Assembly (NCBI RefSeq): GCF_031628175.1
Contig: NZ_JAVLVT010000005.1
Span: 1 to 64,000 of the forward strand
Source of the DNA: Lipingzhangella_A rawalii
Lineage (GTDB): Bacteria > Actinomycetota > Actinomycetes > Streptosporangiales > Streptosporangiaceae
Direction: 5' to 3'
DNA: 64,000 nucleotides
In this document: piece by piece, positions 26,343 to 34,634 of the stretch
Layout of the letters: each line of letters begins with the position of its first letter
Numbering within the stretch: position 1 is the stretch's first letter
The notes under the pieces: generated by a model
Databases searched by the model: none
What the model saw: the letters and a program-made list of their open reading frames with translations, nothing else
Told to the model about the DNA's origin: nothing
Program-made: the position numbers and the translations under genes

Positions 26343-26816
26343 ATGACAACCACATGCGCAGCTGGCAGTCTCCGCGCGAGAATCGCCGAGTTCACCGCGC
26401 TTCTCGCCCGTATCGCCGTGGGGGTCGTCTTCGCCGCCCACGGCTGGCAGAAGATCGACGACGGTGTCGCCGGAACCGCCGAGTTTTTTGGTGCGGTTGG
26501 CGTACCGGCGCCCGAGGTGGCAGCCGTGGTGGCGATGGTGGTCGAGTTCGGGGGAGGGGTTGCGTTGGCAGTGGGTTTCGCCCTGCCCGTCACCGGAACC
26601 CTGCTGGCCGCGATGATGGCCGGCGCCTACGTCTTCGCTCACCTCGGCGACCCGCTCTACGACCCCGCTGGCGGTAGCAGCTTCGAGCTTCCTCTGGTGC
26701 TGGGTGCCACCGCCCTGGCACTGGGATTCCTCGGCGGGCGCCTCACCGTGGACCGGTTCTTCCCCTGGGGGCGGGTGAGCCCGGTGTCACATCAGGCTGC
26801 CGTCGACGCACGCTGA
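26343..26816 (+). CDS. DoxX family membrane protein
   Basis: This 157-residue protein has four hydrophobic segments and the DoxX signature (LLARIAVGVVFAAHGWQKI near residue 20, then GVPAPEVAAVVAMVVEFGGGVALAVG near residue 55). DoxX proteins are small quinone-linked or redox-sensing inner-membrane proteins; in mycobacteria one forms a thiosulfate/oxidative-stress complex. The exact role here is not determined. The start is ATG 26343, with GGGAGG five bases upstream. An AT-rich palindrome lies immediately ahead, suggesting individual regulation. Confidence 0.85.
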   Translation: MTTTCAAGSLRARIAEFTALLARIAVGVVFAAHGWQKIDDGVAGTAEFFGAVGVPAPEVAAVVAMVVEFGGGVALAVGFALPVTGTLLAAMMAGAYVFAHLGDPLYDPAGGSSFELPLVLGATALALGFLGGRLTVDRFFPWGRVSPVSHQAAVDAR

Positions 26817-26905
26817 GGGGCGCGCTCTGGTCGTCCCTGCGTCTCACTCGCAGCTGGAGCGGGGACGAGGGAACGAGGGAGGGGGCATGGGGTACCGTGG
26901 TCACA

Positions 26906-26938
26906 CACCATTCGCCTAAGCTTCTTAGGTGAAGGGTG
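26906..26938. promoter_or_regulatory. 33-bp dyad upstream of the BlaI/M56 cluster
   Basis: Two 15-base arms around a 3-base centre pair at 13 of 15 positions. The inner part is CCTAAG-CTT-CTTAGG. It sits 87 bp before the Asp-box gene and 90 bp after doxX, with no T tract. This makes it a candidate operator, perhaps for the BlaI-type repressor encoded in the cluster, or a factor-independent terminator of doxX. Confidence 0.5.
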
Positions 26939-27024
26939 GTTCGGGAGTACTGCGAGGGACGTTGGTGACCACGGCCGGCCCGCGGCGCGTGTGGTCAGCG
27001 GTTCCCCGACCAGCAAGGAGTGGG

Positions 27025-28035
27025 ATGGGGCGTAACAGCGAGACAGCTCGGGAGCGGAACCGCGCCCGCCGGGAGACCGCCGAGCGCATGCGACGCGAAC
27101 AACAGCGACGGACCCGACGCCGGGGATGGCTCCTGGGCGGGGCCGGTGTTGTTGTGGTCGCCGCAGTGGCCGCGGGCGGCTGGGCGTTGAGCTCTCAGGA
27201 CGAACCCGAGCCCGAGGACGCGGTGACGGAGTTCACCCACGTACACGGCCTGGAGCTGCCCGAGTGGTCGGCTGATCGCCCCTACCTCGCCACGCACCAC
27301 GGGCTGATCGGTGTCGACACCGAGGACGATTGGGAAATCCTCAGCGAGGAGCTGCACGATTTCATGGGCTTCTCCGCACATCCCACGGAGGAGGGGCGCC
27401 TGTACTCCAGCGGCCATCCCGCCCCCGGCAGTGGACTGGTCGATCCGCTCGGGTTCATGGTCAGTGAGGACAGTGGACGTACCTGGGAGGTGCGCTCGCT
27501 GGAGGGCGAGGTTGACTTTCACGCGATGGCGGTCGGTGCGGACGGAGCGGTGATCTACGGCTGGGACCGTCAGCTCTACCGCAGCGACGACGAGGGCCGG
27601 ACCTGGCATGAGGAGCCCGCCCCGGAATTGGCGCAGCTGGAGGGTGCCGCGACCCTGGCAGCCCACCCCGAGGACGCCGACACGGTATGGGCCGGGACCC
27701 AGGCGGGGCTCCTGCGCAGCGAGGATGGGGGAGCGGCCTGGGAGCCGCTGTTCACCGGCGCCCCGGTGACGGCGGTGGTCTACGATTCCACCCAGCCGGA
27801 CCGCCTGCTCGCCTACAGTGTCGCCGATGGGCTCCTGGAGAGCACCGATGGCGGTTCGGAGTGGGACGAGCTGGGTTGGGATGTCGGCGAGGACGCGGTG
27901 GGCCACCTCGCCATCCATCCCGAGGATCCCGAGCAGATCTATGCGGGTACCCATGGTGAGGGCGTGTACCGCAGCCTTGATGGTGGGCAGAACTTCGACG
28001 TACTGGCAGACCAGGGCAGTGTCGTGCAGGACTGA
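27025..28035 (+). CDS. Membrane-anchored Asp-box (BNR) repeat protein, F510_1955-type glycosylhydrolase-like
   Basis: This 336-residue protein starts with a strongly basic cytoplasmic stretch (RERNRARRETAERMRREQQ, residues about 8-30), has one transmembrane segment near residues 38-58, and an extracellular beta-propeller. The propeller contains repeated Asp-box motifs: SEDSGRTWEV near residue 150, SDDEGRTWHE near 190, SEDGGAAWEP near 232, STDGGSEWDE near 272 and SLDGGQNFDV near 315. Such proteins are annotated as F510_1955 family glycosylhydrolases, but no catalytic evidence is visible. ATG 27025 follows AAGGAG; sequence upstream in frame looks noncoding. It precedes SHOCT, BlaI and M56 genes, a combination seen in metal or cell-envelope stress islands. 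Confidence 0.82.
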   Translation: MGRNSETARERNRARRETAERMRREQQRRTRRRGWLLGGAGVVVVAAVAAGGWALSSQDEPEPEDAVTEFTHVHGLELPEWSADRPYLATHHGLIGVDTEDDWEILSEELHDFMGFSAHPTEEGRLYSSGHPAPGSGLVDPLGFMVSEDSGRTWEVRSLEGEVDFHAMAVGADGAVIYGWDRQLYRSDDEGRTWHEEPAPELAQLEGAATLAAHPEDADTVWAGTQAGLLRSEDGGAAWEPLFTGAPVTAVVYDSTQPDRLLAYSVADGLLESTDGGSEWDELGWDVGEDAVGHLAIHPEDPEQIYAGTHGEGVYRSLDGGQNFDVLADQGSVVQD

Positions 28036-28118
28036 CGGGACGCGCCGGGCGCTGCGAACGGACTCGTGCCAGCTGCCAGTGCGCGGCTGGGCGGCAGCGG
28101 CGGTTGGGAGACGGTGCT

Positions 28119-28391
28119 ATGTGCAGCACAGCGCAGGACGCAGCCATGATGGGCGGTATGGGAATGATGGGACCGGGGATGATGATCGGCGGGCTGCTCG
28201 TGCTCCTGGTTCTGCTCGCCGGCGTGGTGGCGGGAGCGGTGTGGCTGATCCGGGGGCTCGGCCATCGGGATACCGCCGGCGGAGCGGTGCAGACTCCCCA
28301 CTCCGCGGCGCAGGAGGAACTGCGCCGCCGCTACGCTGCCGGGGAGATCGACCGGGAAGAGTACCTGCAACGCAAGGTCGATCTCGAGTAG
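28119..28391 (+). CDS. SHOCT domain membrane protein
   Basis: This 90-residue protein has a Met/Gly-rich N-terminus (AAMMGGMGMMGPGMM), one transmembrane segment near residues 25-50 and a C-terminal SHOCT motif (EELRRRYAAGEIDREEYLQRKVDL). Methionine-rich leaders of this sort occur in copper-handling membrane peptides, and Met could bind Cu(I); that is inference. ATG 28119 is placed 8 bases after GGGAG. The BlaI gene follows 36 bp downstream. Confidence 0.8.
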   Translation: MCSTAQDAAMMGGMGMMGPGMMIGGLLVLLVLLAGVVAGAVWLIRGLGHRDTAGGAVQTPHSAAQEELRRRYAAGEIDREEYLQRKVDLE

Positions 28392-28427
28392 GTGGCCCCG
28401 ACGGCGAACAGAGGGGAGACAACACGC

Positions 28428-28823
28428 GTGGTTCGACGGTTCGGCGAGCTGGAGGCCCAGCTGATGGAGGTTCTCTGGAACGCCCGGGGGCCACTGACGG
28501 TCCGTGAGGTGCGCGCACAGCTCACCCGGGAACAGCCACCGGCCTTCACCACGGTCCAGACCGTGCTGAACATCTTGCACGGCAAAGGCTGGCTGGACCG
28601 CAGCCTGGCCGGGCGCGCCCACCAGTACTGGCCGAGAGCCACCCGGGAGGACTACGTTGCCGGCCTGATGCGCCACGCCCTGGATGAGACGGACAACCGT
28701 GGCGCCGCTCTCGCCAGGTTCGTGGACCAGATGGCCCCCACCGAAATCGACGAACTTTCCGCGCGCCTCGCCTCCCTGCGCGAGAACGCGCAACACCGAG
28801 CACGACCCGAGGACCTGGCGTGA
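28428..28823 (+). CDS. BlaI/MecI/CopY family transcriptional repressor
   Basis: This 131-residue winged-helix regulator carries the family pattern LEAQLMEVLWNARGPLTVREV in residues 6-26. The recognition helix region TTVQTVLNILHGKGWL lies near residues 41-56, and a C-terminal dimerisation helix pair follows. In known systems these repressors are cleaved or released by the partner M56 protease (BlaR1/MecR1), or respond to metals (CopY). It lacks the CopY Cys-x-Cys motif, so a copper-binding CopY mechanism is unlikely. GTG 28428 is supported by AGGGGAG. Its TGA overlaps the GTG of the M56 gene, the standard BlaI-BlaR1-like arrangement. Confidence 0.88.
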   Translation: MVRRFGELEAQLMEVLWNARGPLTVREVRAQLTREQPPAFTTVQTVLNILHGKGWLDRSLAGRAHQYWPRATREDYVAGLMRHALDETDNRGAALARFVDQMAPTEIDELSARLASLRENAQHRARPEDLA

Positions 28824-29770
28824 CGACCGCACTGCTCCTGGGAAGCTACCTCCTCCTGGCTGGTTCCGTGCTGGTCCCGCTGCTCGCGCGCGCCGTGTGG
28901 ACCCAGCACACGCCACGCCTCGCCCTATGGCTGTGGCACCTGCTCACCGGATCCCTGGTCCTGGCTGCGGTACTGCTGGGGCTGGCCCTGGCGATGCCGC
29001 GGCTGCCGGAGTCGACCCAGCCCACGGGCTGGTTCCATGCATGCGTGCTGGCGCTCCAACTGGCCTACACCACGCCGGGCGGTGCCGCACTGGCAACTCT
29101 GGGGCTGGCCCTGGCCGGGCTGGTCCTGGCGCGTGCCTGTTCCAGCGTTCTCGTCGAGTGGTATCACACGGCACGCCAAGGTCGGGACCATCGGCAGACC
29201 CTCTCCGTAGTGGGCTGGTGGGATGAGCGGGTGGCGGCCACCGTTGTGGAGCACGCGACGCCGGTGGCCTACTGCCTGCCCGGCCGGACCGGCGATATCG
29301 TGCTGTCCACCGCGGCCCTACAGACCCTGGACGACAGCGAGCGGGCGGCCGTGCTGGCCCACGAGCGGGCACACCTGCGGGGGCGCCACGACCTGCACCG
29401 CATCTGGGCGCGGGGTCTGGAACGCGCCTTTGGATGCGTCGCGGTGTTCGCCACGGGACGTGCCGCCGTCGACCGACTCACGGAGCTGGTCGCCGACGAC
29501 GCGGGTAGCCGGGCTAACGGACCGCTAACCGTCGCCTCGGCGGTGCTGCGGCTGGCACAGGGGAATGCCCCGGCGACGGGACGTGCGGCGGCCGCGGCCG
29601 CCGGAACCGCCACGGCCGCGCGCGTGCGTCGCCTCATGGACGGGCCCCCACCCCTGAGCCCGTGGCGTCTGCTCGTGGGCGCGCTGGTCGTGGTGGTTCC
29701 GGCGGGCTTCGGTATCGCTGCGGTGACAGGCTCGGTCCTGGCGGGATTGGCGTGCTGCCCGGTGCACTGA
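28820..29770 (+). CDS. M56 family metallopeptidase (BlaR1-like protease, no sensor domain)
   Basis: This 316-residue membrane protease has three to four transmembrane segments at the N-terminus, a cytoplasmic zinc protease domain with the HExxH-type motif VLAHERAHLRGRHD near residue 180, and a final transmembrane segment near residues 285-305. It ends without the extracellular penicillin-binding sensor domain of BlaR1, as in most actinobacterial M56 proteins paired with BlaI. It presumably inactivates the BlaI repressor in response to an unknown signal. It is translationally coupled to the blaI-like gene by a GTGA overlap. Confidence 0.87.
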   Translation: MTTALLLGSYLLLAGSVLVPLLARAVWTQHTPRLALWLWHLLTGSLVLAAVLLGLALAMPRLPESTQPTGWFHACVLALQLAYTTPGGAALATLGLALAGLVLARACSSVLVEWYHTARQGRDHRQTLSVVGWWDERVAATVVEHATPVAYCLPGRTGDIVLSTAALQTLDDSERAAVLAHERAHLRGRHDLHRIWARGLERAFGCVAVFATGRAAVDRLTELVADDAGSRANGPLTVASAVLRLAQGNAPATGRAAAAAAGTATAARVRRLMDGPPPLSPWRLLVGALVVVVPAGFGIAAVTGSVLAGLACCPVH

Positions 29771-29795
29771 CGGGTATCGATGATCGGGTCCAGGC

Positions 29796-30350
29796 ATGCG
29801 TGGAGGGGGAGAGATGGCCGAGTGGCGGCGCCCGGTTGAGATCCGTATAGAGCGAGTGGACCGGCACCGCATCCTGGTCTGGATAGCGCTGGCCGGACTG
29901 GTCCTGGGCTCCGCGATGGCGGTGTTCGGCCTGCCCCCGGTGAACCTGCACGGCCCGGCCCACTTCCTGGGGATCATGAGCCCCACCTGTGGTGGAACCC
30001 GCTCGGTGTGGGCGGCGATGAGTGGGGATCTGGGGGCGTCGTGGCGGTACAACCCCCTGGGCACGGTGCTTGTGGTCGGAGCCGTGGGCACCCTGGTGCG
30101 CTTTGCGATCGGGGTGAGCACGGGCCGGTGGGTCAACGTCCGGGTGCGCTCGTGGCCCGTTCCCGCGGTTCTCGGTGGTGCACTGTTCCTGGCTCTGGGG
30201 ATCCGCCAACAACTCAACGTGGATCTGTTGCGCACTCCCCAGGACGAGTTCTCGCTGGCCGGGCCATTGCTGAATCTCGGGGTTGTGCTGGTCGTGGTTG
30301 CTGTGCTGGGTGTGCGCTACCGATGGGCCCCCAGCACCAGGCGCGTGTGA
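29796..30350 (+). CDS. DUF2752 family membrane protein
   Basis: This protein of 184 residues (178 if started at ATG 29814) shows the DUF2752 hallmark HFLGIMSPTCGGTRSVWAAMSGDL near residues 55-80, where the usual motif is a C-P-x-C-G-x-T-R-like stretch, followed by WRYNPLGTV. Four transmembrane segments are predicted. The function is unknown. The GGAGGGGGAG ribosome site lies inside the longer version and fits neither start perfectly. It is 25 bp downstream of the M56 gene and may be part of that unit. Confidence 0.78.
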   Translation: MRGGGEMAEWRRPVEIRIERVDRHRILVWIALAGLVLGSAMAVFGLPPVNLHGPAHFLGIMSPTCGGTRSVWAAMSGDLGASWRYNPLGTVLVVGAVGTLVRFAIGVSTGRWVNVRVRSWPVPAVLGGALFLALGIRQQLNVDLLRTPQDEFSLAGPLLNLGVVLVVVAVLGVRYRWAPSTRRV

Positions 30351-30430
30351 TCCGACGGAGGGCCGATGGGCTTGTCGCATCCGGCCGGTCGGTGCTGGCG
30401 AAACAGCACGCCGAGCCCGGGAGAAAGCCG

Positions 30431-30683
30431 ATGGCAACCGACGGATGCCTGACCTACCTTTGGTTTAACGACCAGGCCGAGGCGGCCGCCGCGTACTATG
30501 TTTCGATCTTCCCGCGGTCTGGGATCACGAACGTGGTCCACAACGTGGCGGGTGGTTCCCGAGACGCTCCCGGCGTTGCTCAACGACCCCGAGCCCGAGC
30601 GGGTGCGGCGCACCTACGCGGCGATGTTCGACATGGTGAAGCTGGATATCGCCCGGCTGGAGCGGGCCCACGCCGGTGGGTGA
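30431..30683 (+). pseudogene. VOC/PhnB-like gene with internal deletion and frameshift
   Basis: The 5' part encodes the start of a PhnB-like VOC protein (3-dmu-9_3-mt family): CLTYLWFNDQAEAAAAYYVSIFP. At about 30540 the reading frame changes and the sequence jumps directly to that family's C-terminus, WRVVPETLPALLNDPEPERV, then TYAAMFDMVKLDIARLE, ending with TGA 30681-30683. Some 75-80 central codons of a typical 150-residue member are absent. Neither frame alone makes a complete protein. The stop is one base from the stop of the convergent MFS gene. Confidence 0.8.
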
Positions 30684-30684
30684 C

Positions 30685-31998
30685 TCATCCCCGCCTCCGG
30701 GACGCCCAGCACCGACGGAGGAATCGGCGCGGCGCTTCGGCGCTCGGGGCGGTGCGCCGGGGGCCGAAGGCCAGGAACAGTACCGCGATCCCCGCGAACA
30801 CCACGAAAGCAACGGGCATGCTGGTGGCACCGGCCAGATAGCCGGCCGTGGGTGCGCCGAGGCTCTGGCCCAGCGCGATCATGAGGAACCCGGCACCGAT
30901 TCCTGCGGCAGGGCGCCCGGAATACACGCGGACCGACCAGACCAGGATGATCCCGCTGAACAGAATGTAGGCGGCGCCGAATATCGCGGCGCTCGCGTAG
31001 GCCAGGGGAATGGCCGCGGGGGCCATGGCGAGCAGCGCGGTCGCCAGTGCGAGCGCCAGCACCGATGTGGCCAGCGCCCCGCCCAGTCCCAGCCTTCGGA
31101 CCGTGTCCCCGGCGAGTCCGCCCGCCAGCCCAGCGATGCCGATCACCGCCCAGAAGCCGGTTCCGGCGGTCGTCGACATCTGCCCGACCTGGGTCACCAG
31201 GTCACGCGCGAAGGTCCAGTAGGCCGCGCTGGCGAACCCCACCCCGGCCGCGGTCACCAGCAGTGGCACCGCGTCCCGATTGAGTAGGAAACGCCAGGAC
31301 AGGCGGGTGGCGGGGGTTCCGGGTGCGGAGACCTCCGCGCCTGGGTGCTCCCGTCCGGGCATGGTCCTGGCGTTCCACAGCAGCACCGCGCCACCGAACA
31401 GGGCGAACAGGAGCCAGGCGGGCCGCCACTGCTCCGCGGCCAACACCGCGACCGGGGCCGAGACCAACACGCCGAGACTGGTTCCGGCATTGATCCAGGC
31501 ATTGGCCCGGTCCTGGCTGTGGCCCGGGATGCGCTGGGCAACAGCCTGCCCCATCGGAGGAGAGGCGAGTCCGGTGGAGCTGCCGGCCACGAGAACTCCC
31601 ACGGCCAGGACACCGGCGGTGGGGGCCGTGGCCATGATGCTCATACCCACCACCGCGACGAGGCCGGCGGCGATGGCCATCGCCCGGGCTCCCACGCGGG
31701 CGGTGGCGACCAGGGCGAGCAGGATCGCCAGACAGTAGCCCAGATAGGAGCCCGCGCCGATCACGCCGAGCAGGGTCTCGGAGAGGTCGAAGGTGGTGCG
31801 GAACTCCGGAACGAACAAGCCGTAGGCATAGCGGGCGAATCCGTAGGTCACGGCGATGAGCGCCAGCCCGGATCCCACCAGTGCGCCGCCGGATTCGTGT
31901 GGCTTGCCGCTGCGCCGCGTGGGGGAGTCAGGCGGTGTGCCCGGGGTGGTGGCCCCCTTCGTGTGCGGGGAGCTCTGTCCCGGCTTCGTCGTACGCAC
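30685..31998 (-). CDS. MFS transporter (YbfB/YjiJ-like)
   Basis: This 437-residue major facilitator protein has 12 predicted membrane segments. The first carries ALIAVTYGFARYAYGLFVPEFR, typical of YbfB/YjiJ-type sugar or drug exporters. An N-terminal 35-residue hydrophilic tail precedes it. GTG 31998 is preferred because GAGG is well spaced ahead of it; GTG 32004, two codons earlier, directly abuts the GAGG. Two TetR-type operators overlap and precede the start, so it is probably repressed until an inducer arrives. No tetR gene is adjacent. It is likely a single-gene unit. Confidence 0.85.
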   Translation of the reverse strand: MRTTKPGQSSPHTKGATTPGTPPDSPTRRSGKPHESGGALVGSGLALIAVTYGFARYAYGLFVPEFRTTFDLSETLLGVIGAGSYLGYCLAILLALVATARVGARAMAIAAGLVAVVGMSIMATAPTAGVLAVGVLVAGSSTGLASPPMGQAVAQRIPGHSQDRANAWINAGTSLGVLVSAPVAVLAAEQWRPAWLLFALFGGAVLLWNARTMPGREHPGAEVSAPGTPATRLSWRFLLNRDAVPLLVTAAGVGFASAAYWTFARDLVTQVGQMSTTAGTGFWAVIGIAGLAGGLAGDTVRRLGLGGALATSVLALALATALLAMAPAAIPLAYASAAIFGAAYILFSGIILVWSVRVYSGRPAAGIGAGFLMIALGQSLGAPTAGYLAGATSMPVAFVVFAGIAVLFLAFGPRRTAPSAEAPRRFLRRCWASRRRG

Positions 31999-32010
31999 AG
32001 CCACCTCATG

Positions 32011-32026
32011 TATACCGATCGGTTTA
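32011..32026. promoter_or_regulatory. TetR-type operator 1 at the MFS start
   Basis: TATACCGATCGGTTTA is a palindrome with one unmatched pair, 13 bp upstream of the chosen MFS start codon. It shares its 13-base core with operator 2, centred 35 bp away. Confidence 0.7.
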
Positions 32027-32045
32027 TGTCTACGCCGAGTCTAGG

Positions 32046-32061
32046 TATACCGATCGGTATA
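32046..32061. promoter_or_regulatory. TetR-type operator 2, perfect palindrome
   Basis: TATACCGATCGGTATA is a perfect 16-bp palindrome in the MFS promoter region. The duplicated, AT-flanked, CGATCG-centred form is typical of TetR-family binding sites. Confidence 0.75.
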
Positions 32062-32171
32062 TCCAAATTGGGGTCGAGGTGGTTCCAGCTCTGGGTTCCC
32101 GCGTCGGCCGTTCCCAGCCCACGGGCTGGAGGGAGACCCTCGCCTGCCAGCCCGCCGCGATCCCACCCCGA

Positions 32172-32191
32172 CACTGCGCTATAGCGCAGTG
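32172..32191. promoter_or_regulatory. Perfect 20-bp palindrome downstream of fdhF-like gene
   Basis: CACTGCGC-TATA-GCGCAGTG is fully symmetric. It lies about 85 bp past the fdhF-like stop and 110 bp upstream of the second MFS operator. It could be an operator of another regulator, or an 8-bp-stem terminator hairpin with loop TATA; no T tract follows. Confidence 0.45.
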
Positions 32192-32275
32192 GTCACCCGG
32201 ACACTCCGCGGCCTCCGGTGCCCACCCCGGGCACACCGGCCCCGCGGCCGAGAGCCGCTACCGGCCGGGGGCGCC

Positions 32276-34540
32276 TCAGCTAACCGGCCGGGGAGCGGAG
32301 CGCTCCAGCCGGATCACCACGGACTTGGACGTCGGCGTGTTGCTGCCACGAGCGGTGCTGTCCAGCGGTACCAGCACATTCGTCTCCGGAAAGTAGGCCG
32401 CGGCGCAGGAGCGGGCCGTGGGATAGGACACCACCCGGAACCGCTCCGCGCGCCGGTCACCGGCAACCAGGTCCACGGTTTCCCCATCGGCGATCCCGCG
32501 TTCGGCGAGATCGTCCGGGTGCACGAACACGACGCGGCGCCCCTGACTGATCCCCCGGTAGCGGTCGTCGAGCCCGTAGATGGTGGTGTTGTACTGATCG
32601 TGGGATCGGAGTGTCTGGAGGATGAGTTCACCAGCTTGGGTGCGGAGCACCTCCAGCTCGTTGACCGAGAAGTTCGCCCGTCCGTTCGCGGTGGTGAACC
32701 GTCGTTCGTCCCGTGGCGGGTGCGGCAGTACGAATCCCTGCTCGGCCCGGGAGGTGAAGTCGTGGAAGCCCGGAACCACCGCGGCGATCCGGTCCCGAAT
32801 CCGGTCGTAGTCCTCCTCGAACTCCCGCCACGGTGCCGAGTTCGCACCAAGGACCGTGCGAGCCAACCGGGAGACGATCGCGACCTCGCTGAGCAGGGTG
32901 TCGGCGGCGGGACGGAGTTGCCCCCGGGAGGCGTGTACGGCACTCATCGAGTCCTCGACGGTCACGAACTGCCGTCCGCTGCCTTGCACGTCGATCTCAG
33001 TTCGGCCGAGCGTCGGCAGGATCAGTGCCTGCCGACCGGTGACCGCATGCGAGCGGTTCAGTTTGGTGGATACCTGCACGGTTAGCGCACAGGTGCGCAA
33101 CGCGGCCTCGGTGACCTCGGTGTCGGGGGTTGCCGAGACGAAGTTGCCGCCCACCGCCATGAACACCCGCGCCCTACCGTCCCGCATCGCGCGGATGGAC
33201 TCCACGACGTCGTGCCCGGGCTCACGGGGCGGCTGAAACCCGAACTCCTGCGCCAGGGCATCGAGGAACTCTGGTTTTGGCTTCTCGTGGATACCCATTG
33301 TGCGGTCGCCCTGAACGTTGCTGTGCCCGCGCACCGGGCATACCCCGGTGCCGGGGCGGCCGATATTGCCCCGCAGCAGCAGGAAGTTCACGACTTCCCG
33401 GATGGTGGGAACCGAGTTGCGGTGCTGGGTCAGGCCCATCGCCCAGCACACCACGATTCGCTGTGCTGAGGTGACCATGGCGTGCGCCGCGGCGATGTCG
33501 TCTTCACTCAGTCCGGTGGCCAGCAGTACCTCGCCCCAGTCCAGCGATTTCACGTGGGCGGCGTAACTGTCATAGTCCCAGGTGTAAGCCTCGATGAAGT
33601 CCCGGTCCACCGCGCCGGCATCCACCAACATTCGCCCGAGGGCCTGGAACAGGGCCAGGTCACCATTCACGCGGATCTGGAGGAACAGGTCGGTCAGTTC
33701 GGTGCCGCGACCAAGCATCCCGGAGGGCTTCTTCGGATCCTTGAACCGGATCATGCCGGCCTCGGGCAGTGGGTTCACCGTGATGATGCGCGCGCCCCGC
33801 CGCTTCGCTTCCTCCAGGGTGCCCAACATTCGGGGGTGGTTGGTGCCCGGGTTCTGGCCCACCACGAAGATCAGATCCGCCTGTTCCAGATCGGCCAGCT
33901 GCACACTGCCCTTGCCGATGCCGATGGTCTCGTTGAGTGCGAGACCACTGGACTCGTGGCACATGTTGGAGCAGTCGGGCAGGTTGTTCGTGCCCAGCAT
34001 GCGCGCGAACAGTTGGTACAGGAATGCGGCCTCGTTGCTGGTGCGCCCCGAGGTGTAGAACACGGCCTCGTCGGGGGAGTGCAGCCGATCCAACTCCCGG
34101 CGAACCACCTGGAATGCCTCATCCCAGCTGATCTCGCTGTAGTAGTCGCTGTCCACGGGTTTGTGCACGGGGTGGGTCAGTCGCCCCTGCTGGCCCAGCC
34201 AGTAGTCACTGCGCTCAGCCAGGTCATGGACGGAATGCTCGGCAAAGAACTCCGGGCCGACCCGGCGTAGTGTGGCCTCCTCGGCCACAGCCTTGGCGCC
34301 GTTCTCGCAGAACTCGGCGGTATGCCGTTTCTCCCCCTCGGGCCACGCACAGCCGGGACAGTCGAATCCGTTGGCCTGGTTGACATTCAGCAGTGTCAGG
34401 AGTGTGCGCTTGGCCCCCATCTGTTGCTGGGCGTGCTGTATCGAGGACAGCACCGCGGGTAGACCGGCCGCCGAGCTCTTGGGCGTGGTGACGGAGAGCT
34501 GGTCGTCGCTGACATCGTGCTGTGGTGCGCGGCGAGGCAT
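32276..34540 (-). CDS. FdhF/YdeP family molybdopterin oxidoreductase
   Basis: This 754-residue molybdoenzyme resembles YdeP and the formate dehydrogenase H family. N-terminal cysteines are in FDCPGCAWPEGEKRH near residue 45, with a later Cys in AEFCENGAKA. The molybdopterin domain includes YTSGRTSNEAAFLYQLFARMLGTNNLPDCSNMCHESSG near residues 150-190 and VVGQNPGTNHPRML near residue 215. A C-terminal dinucleotide-binding domain from about residue 620 contains SHDQYNTTIYGLDDRYRG. No selenocysteine codon is indicated. ATG 34540 is preferred over an upstream TTG because homologous N-termini are short; its ribosome site is weak. It is divergent from a LysR gene, so co-regulation is likely. The substrate is uncertain. 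Confidence 0.85.
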   Translation of the reverse strand: MPRRAPQHDVSDDQLSVTTPKSSAAGLPAVLSSIQHAQQQMGAKRTLLTLLNVNQANGFDCPGCAWPEGEKRHTAEFCENGAKAVAEEATLRRVGPEFFAEHSVHDLAERSDYWLGQQGRLTHPVHKPVDSDYYSEISWDEAFQVVRRELDRLHSPDEAVFYTSGRTSNEAAFLYQLFARMLGTNNLPDCSNMCHESSGLALNETIGIGKGSVQLADLEQADLIFVVGQNPGTNHPRMLGTLEEAKRRGARIITVNPLPEAGMIRFKDPKKPSGMLGRGTELTDLFLQIRVNGDLALFQALGRMLVDAGAVDRDFIEAYTWDYDSYAAHVKSLDWGEVLLATGLSEDDIAAAHAMVTSAQRIVVCWAMGLTQHRNSVPTIREVVNFLLLRGNIGRPGTGVCPVRGHSNVQGDRTMGIHEKPKPEFLDALAQEFGFQPPREPGHDVVESIRAMRDGRARVFMAVGGNFVSATPDTEVTEAALRTCALTVQVSTKLNRSHAVTGRQALILPTLGRTEIDVQGSGRQFVTVEDSMSAVHASRGQLRPAADTLLSEVAIVSRLARTVLGANSAPWREFEEDYDRIRDRIAAVVPGFHDFTSRAEQGFVLPHPPRDERRFTTANGRANFSVNELEVLRTQAGELILQTLRSHDQYNTTIYGLDDRYRGISQGRRVVFVHPDDLAERGIADGETVDLVAGDRRAERFRVVSYPTARSCAAAYFPETNVLVPLDSTARGSNTPTSKSVVIRLERSAPRPVS

Positions 34541-34634
34541 ACGCCCAGCGTCGCGGTCACGTAGATCCTGGTCAAAGCGATTCCGCAACTGGCGCGATAA
34601 CCGTCGTGAATCGTCGTCGCGCTAGGCTGCGACC

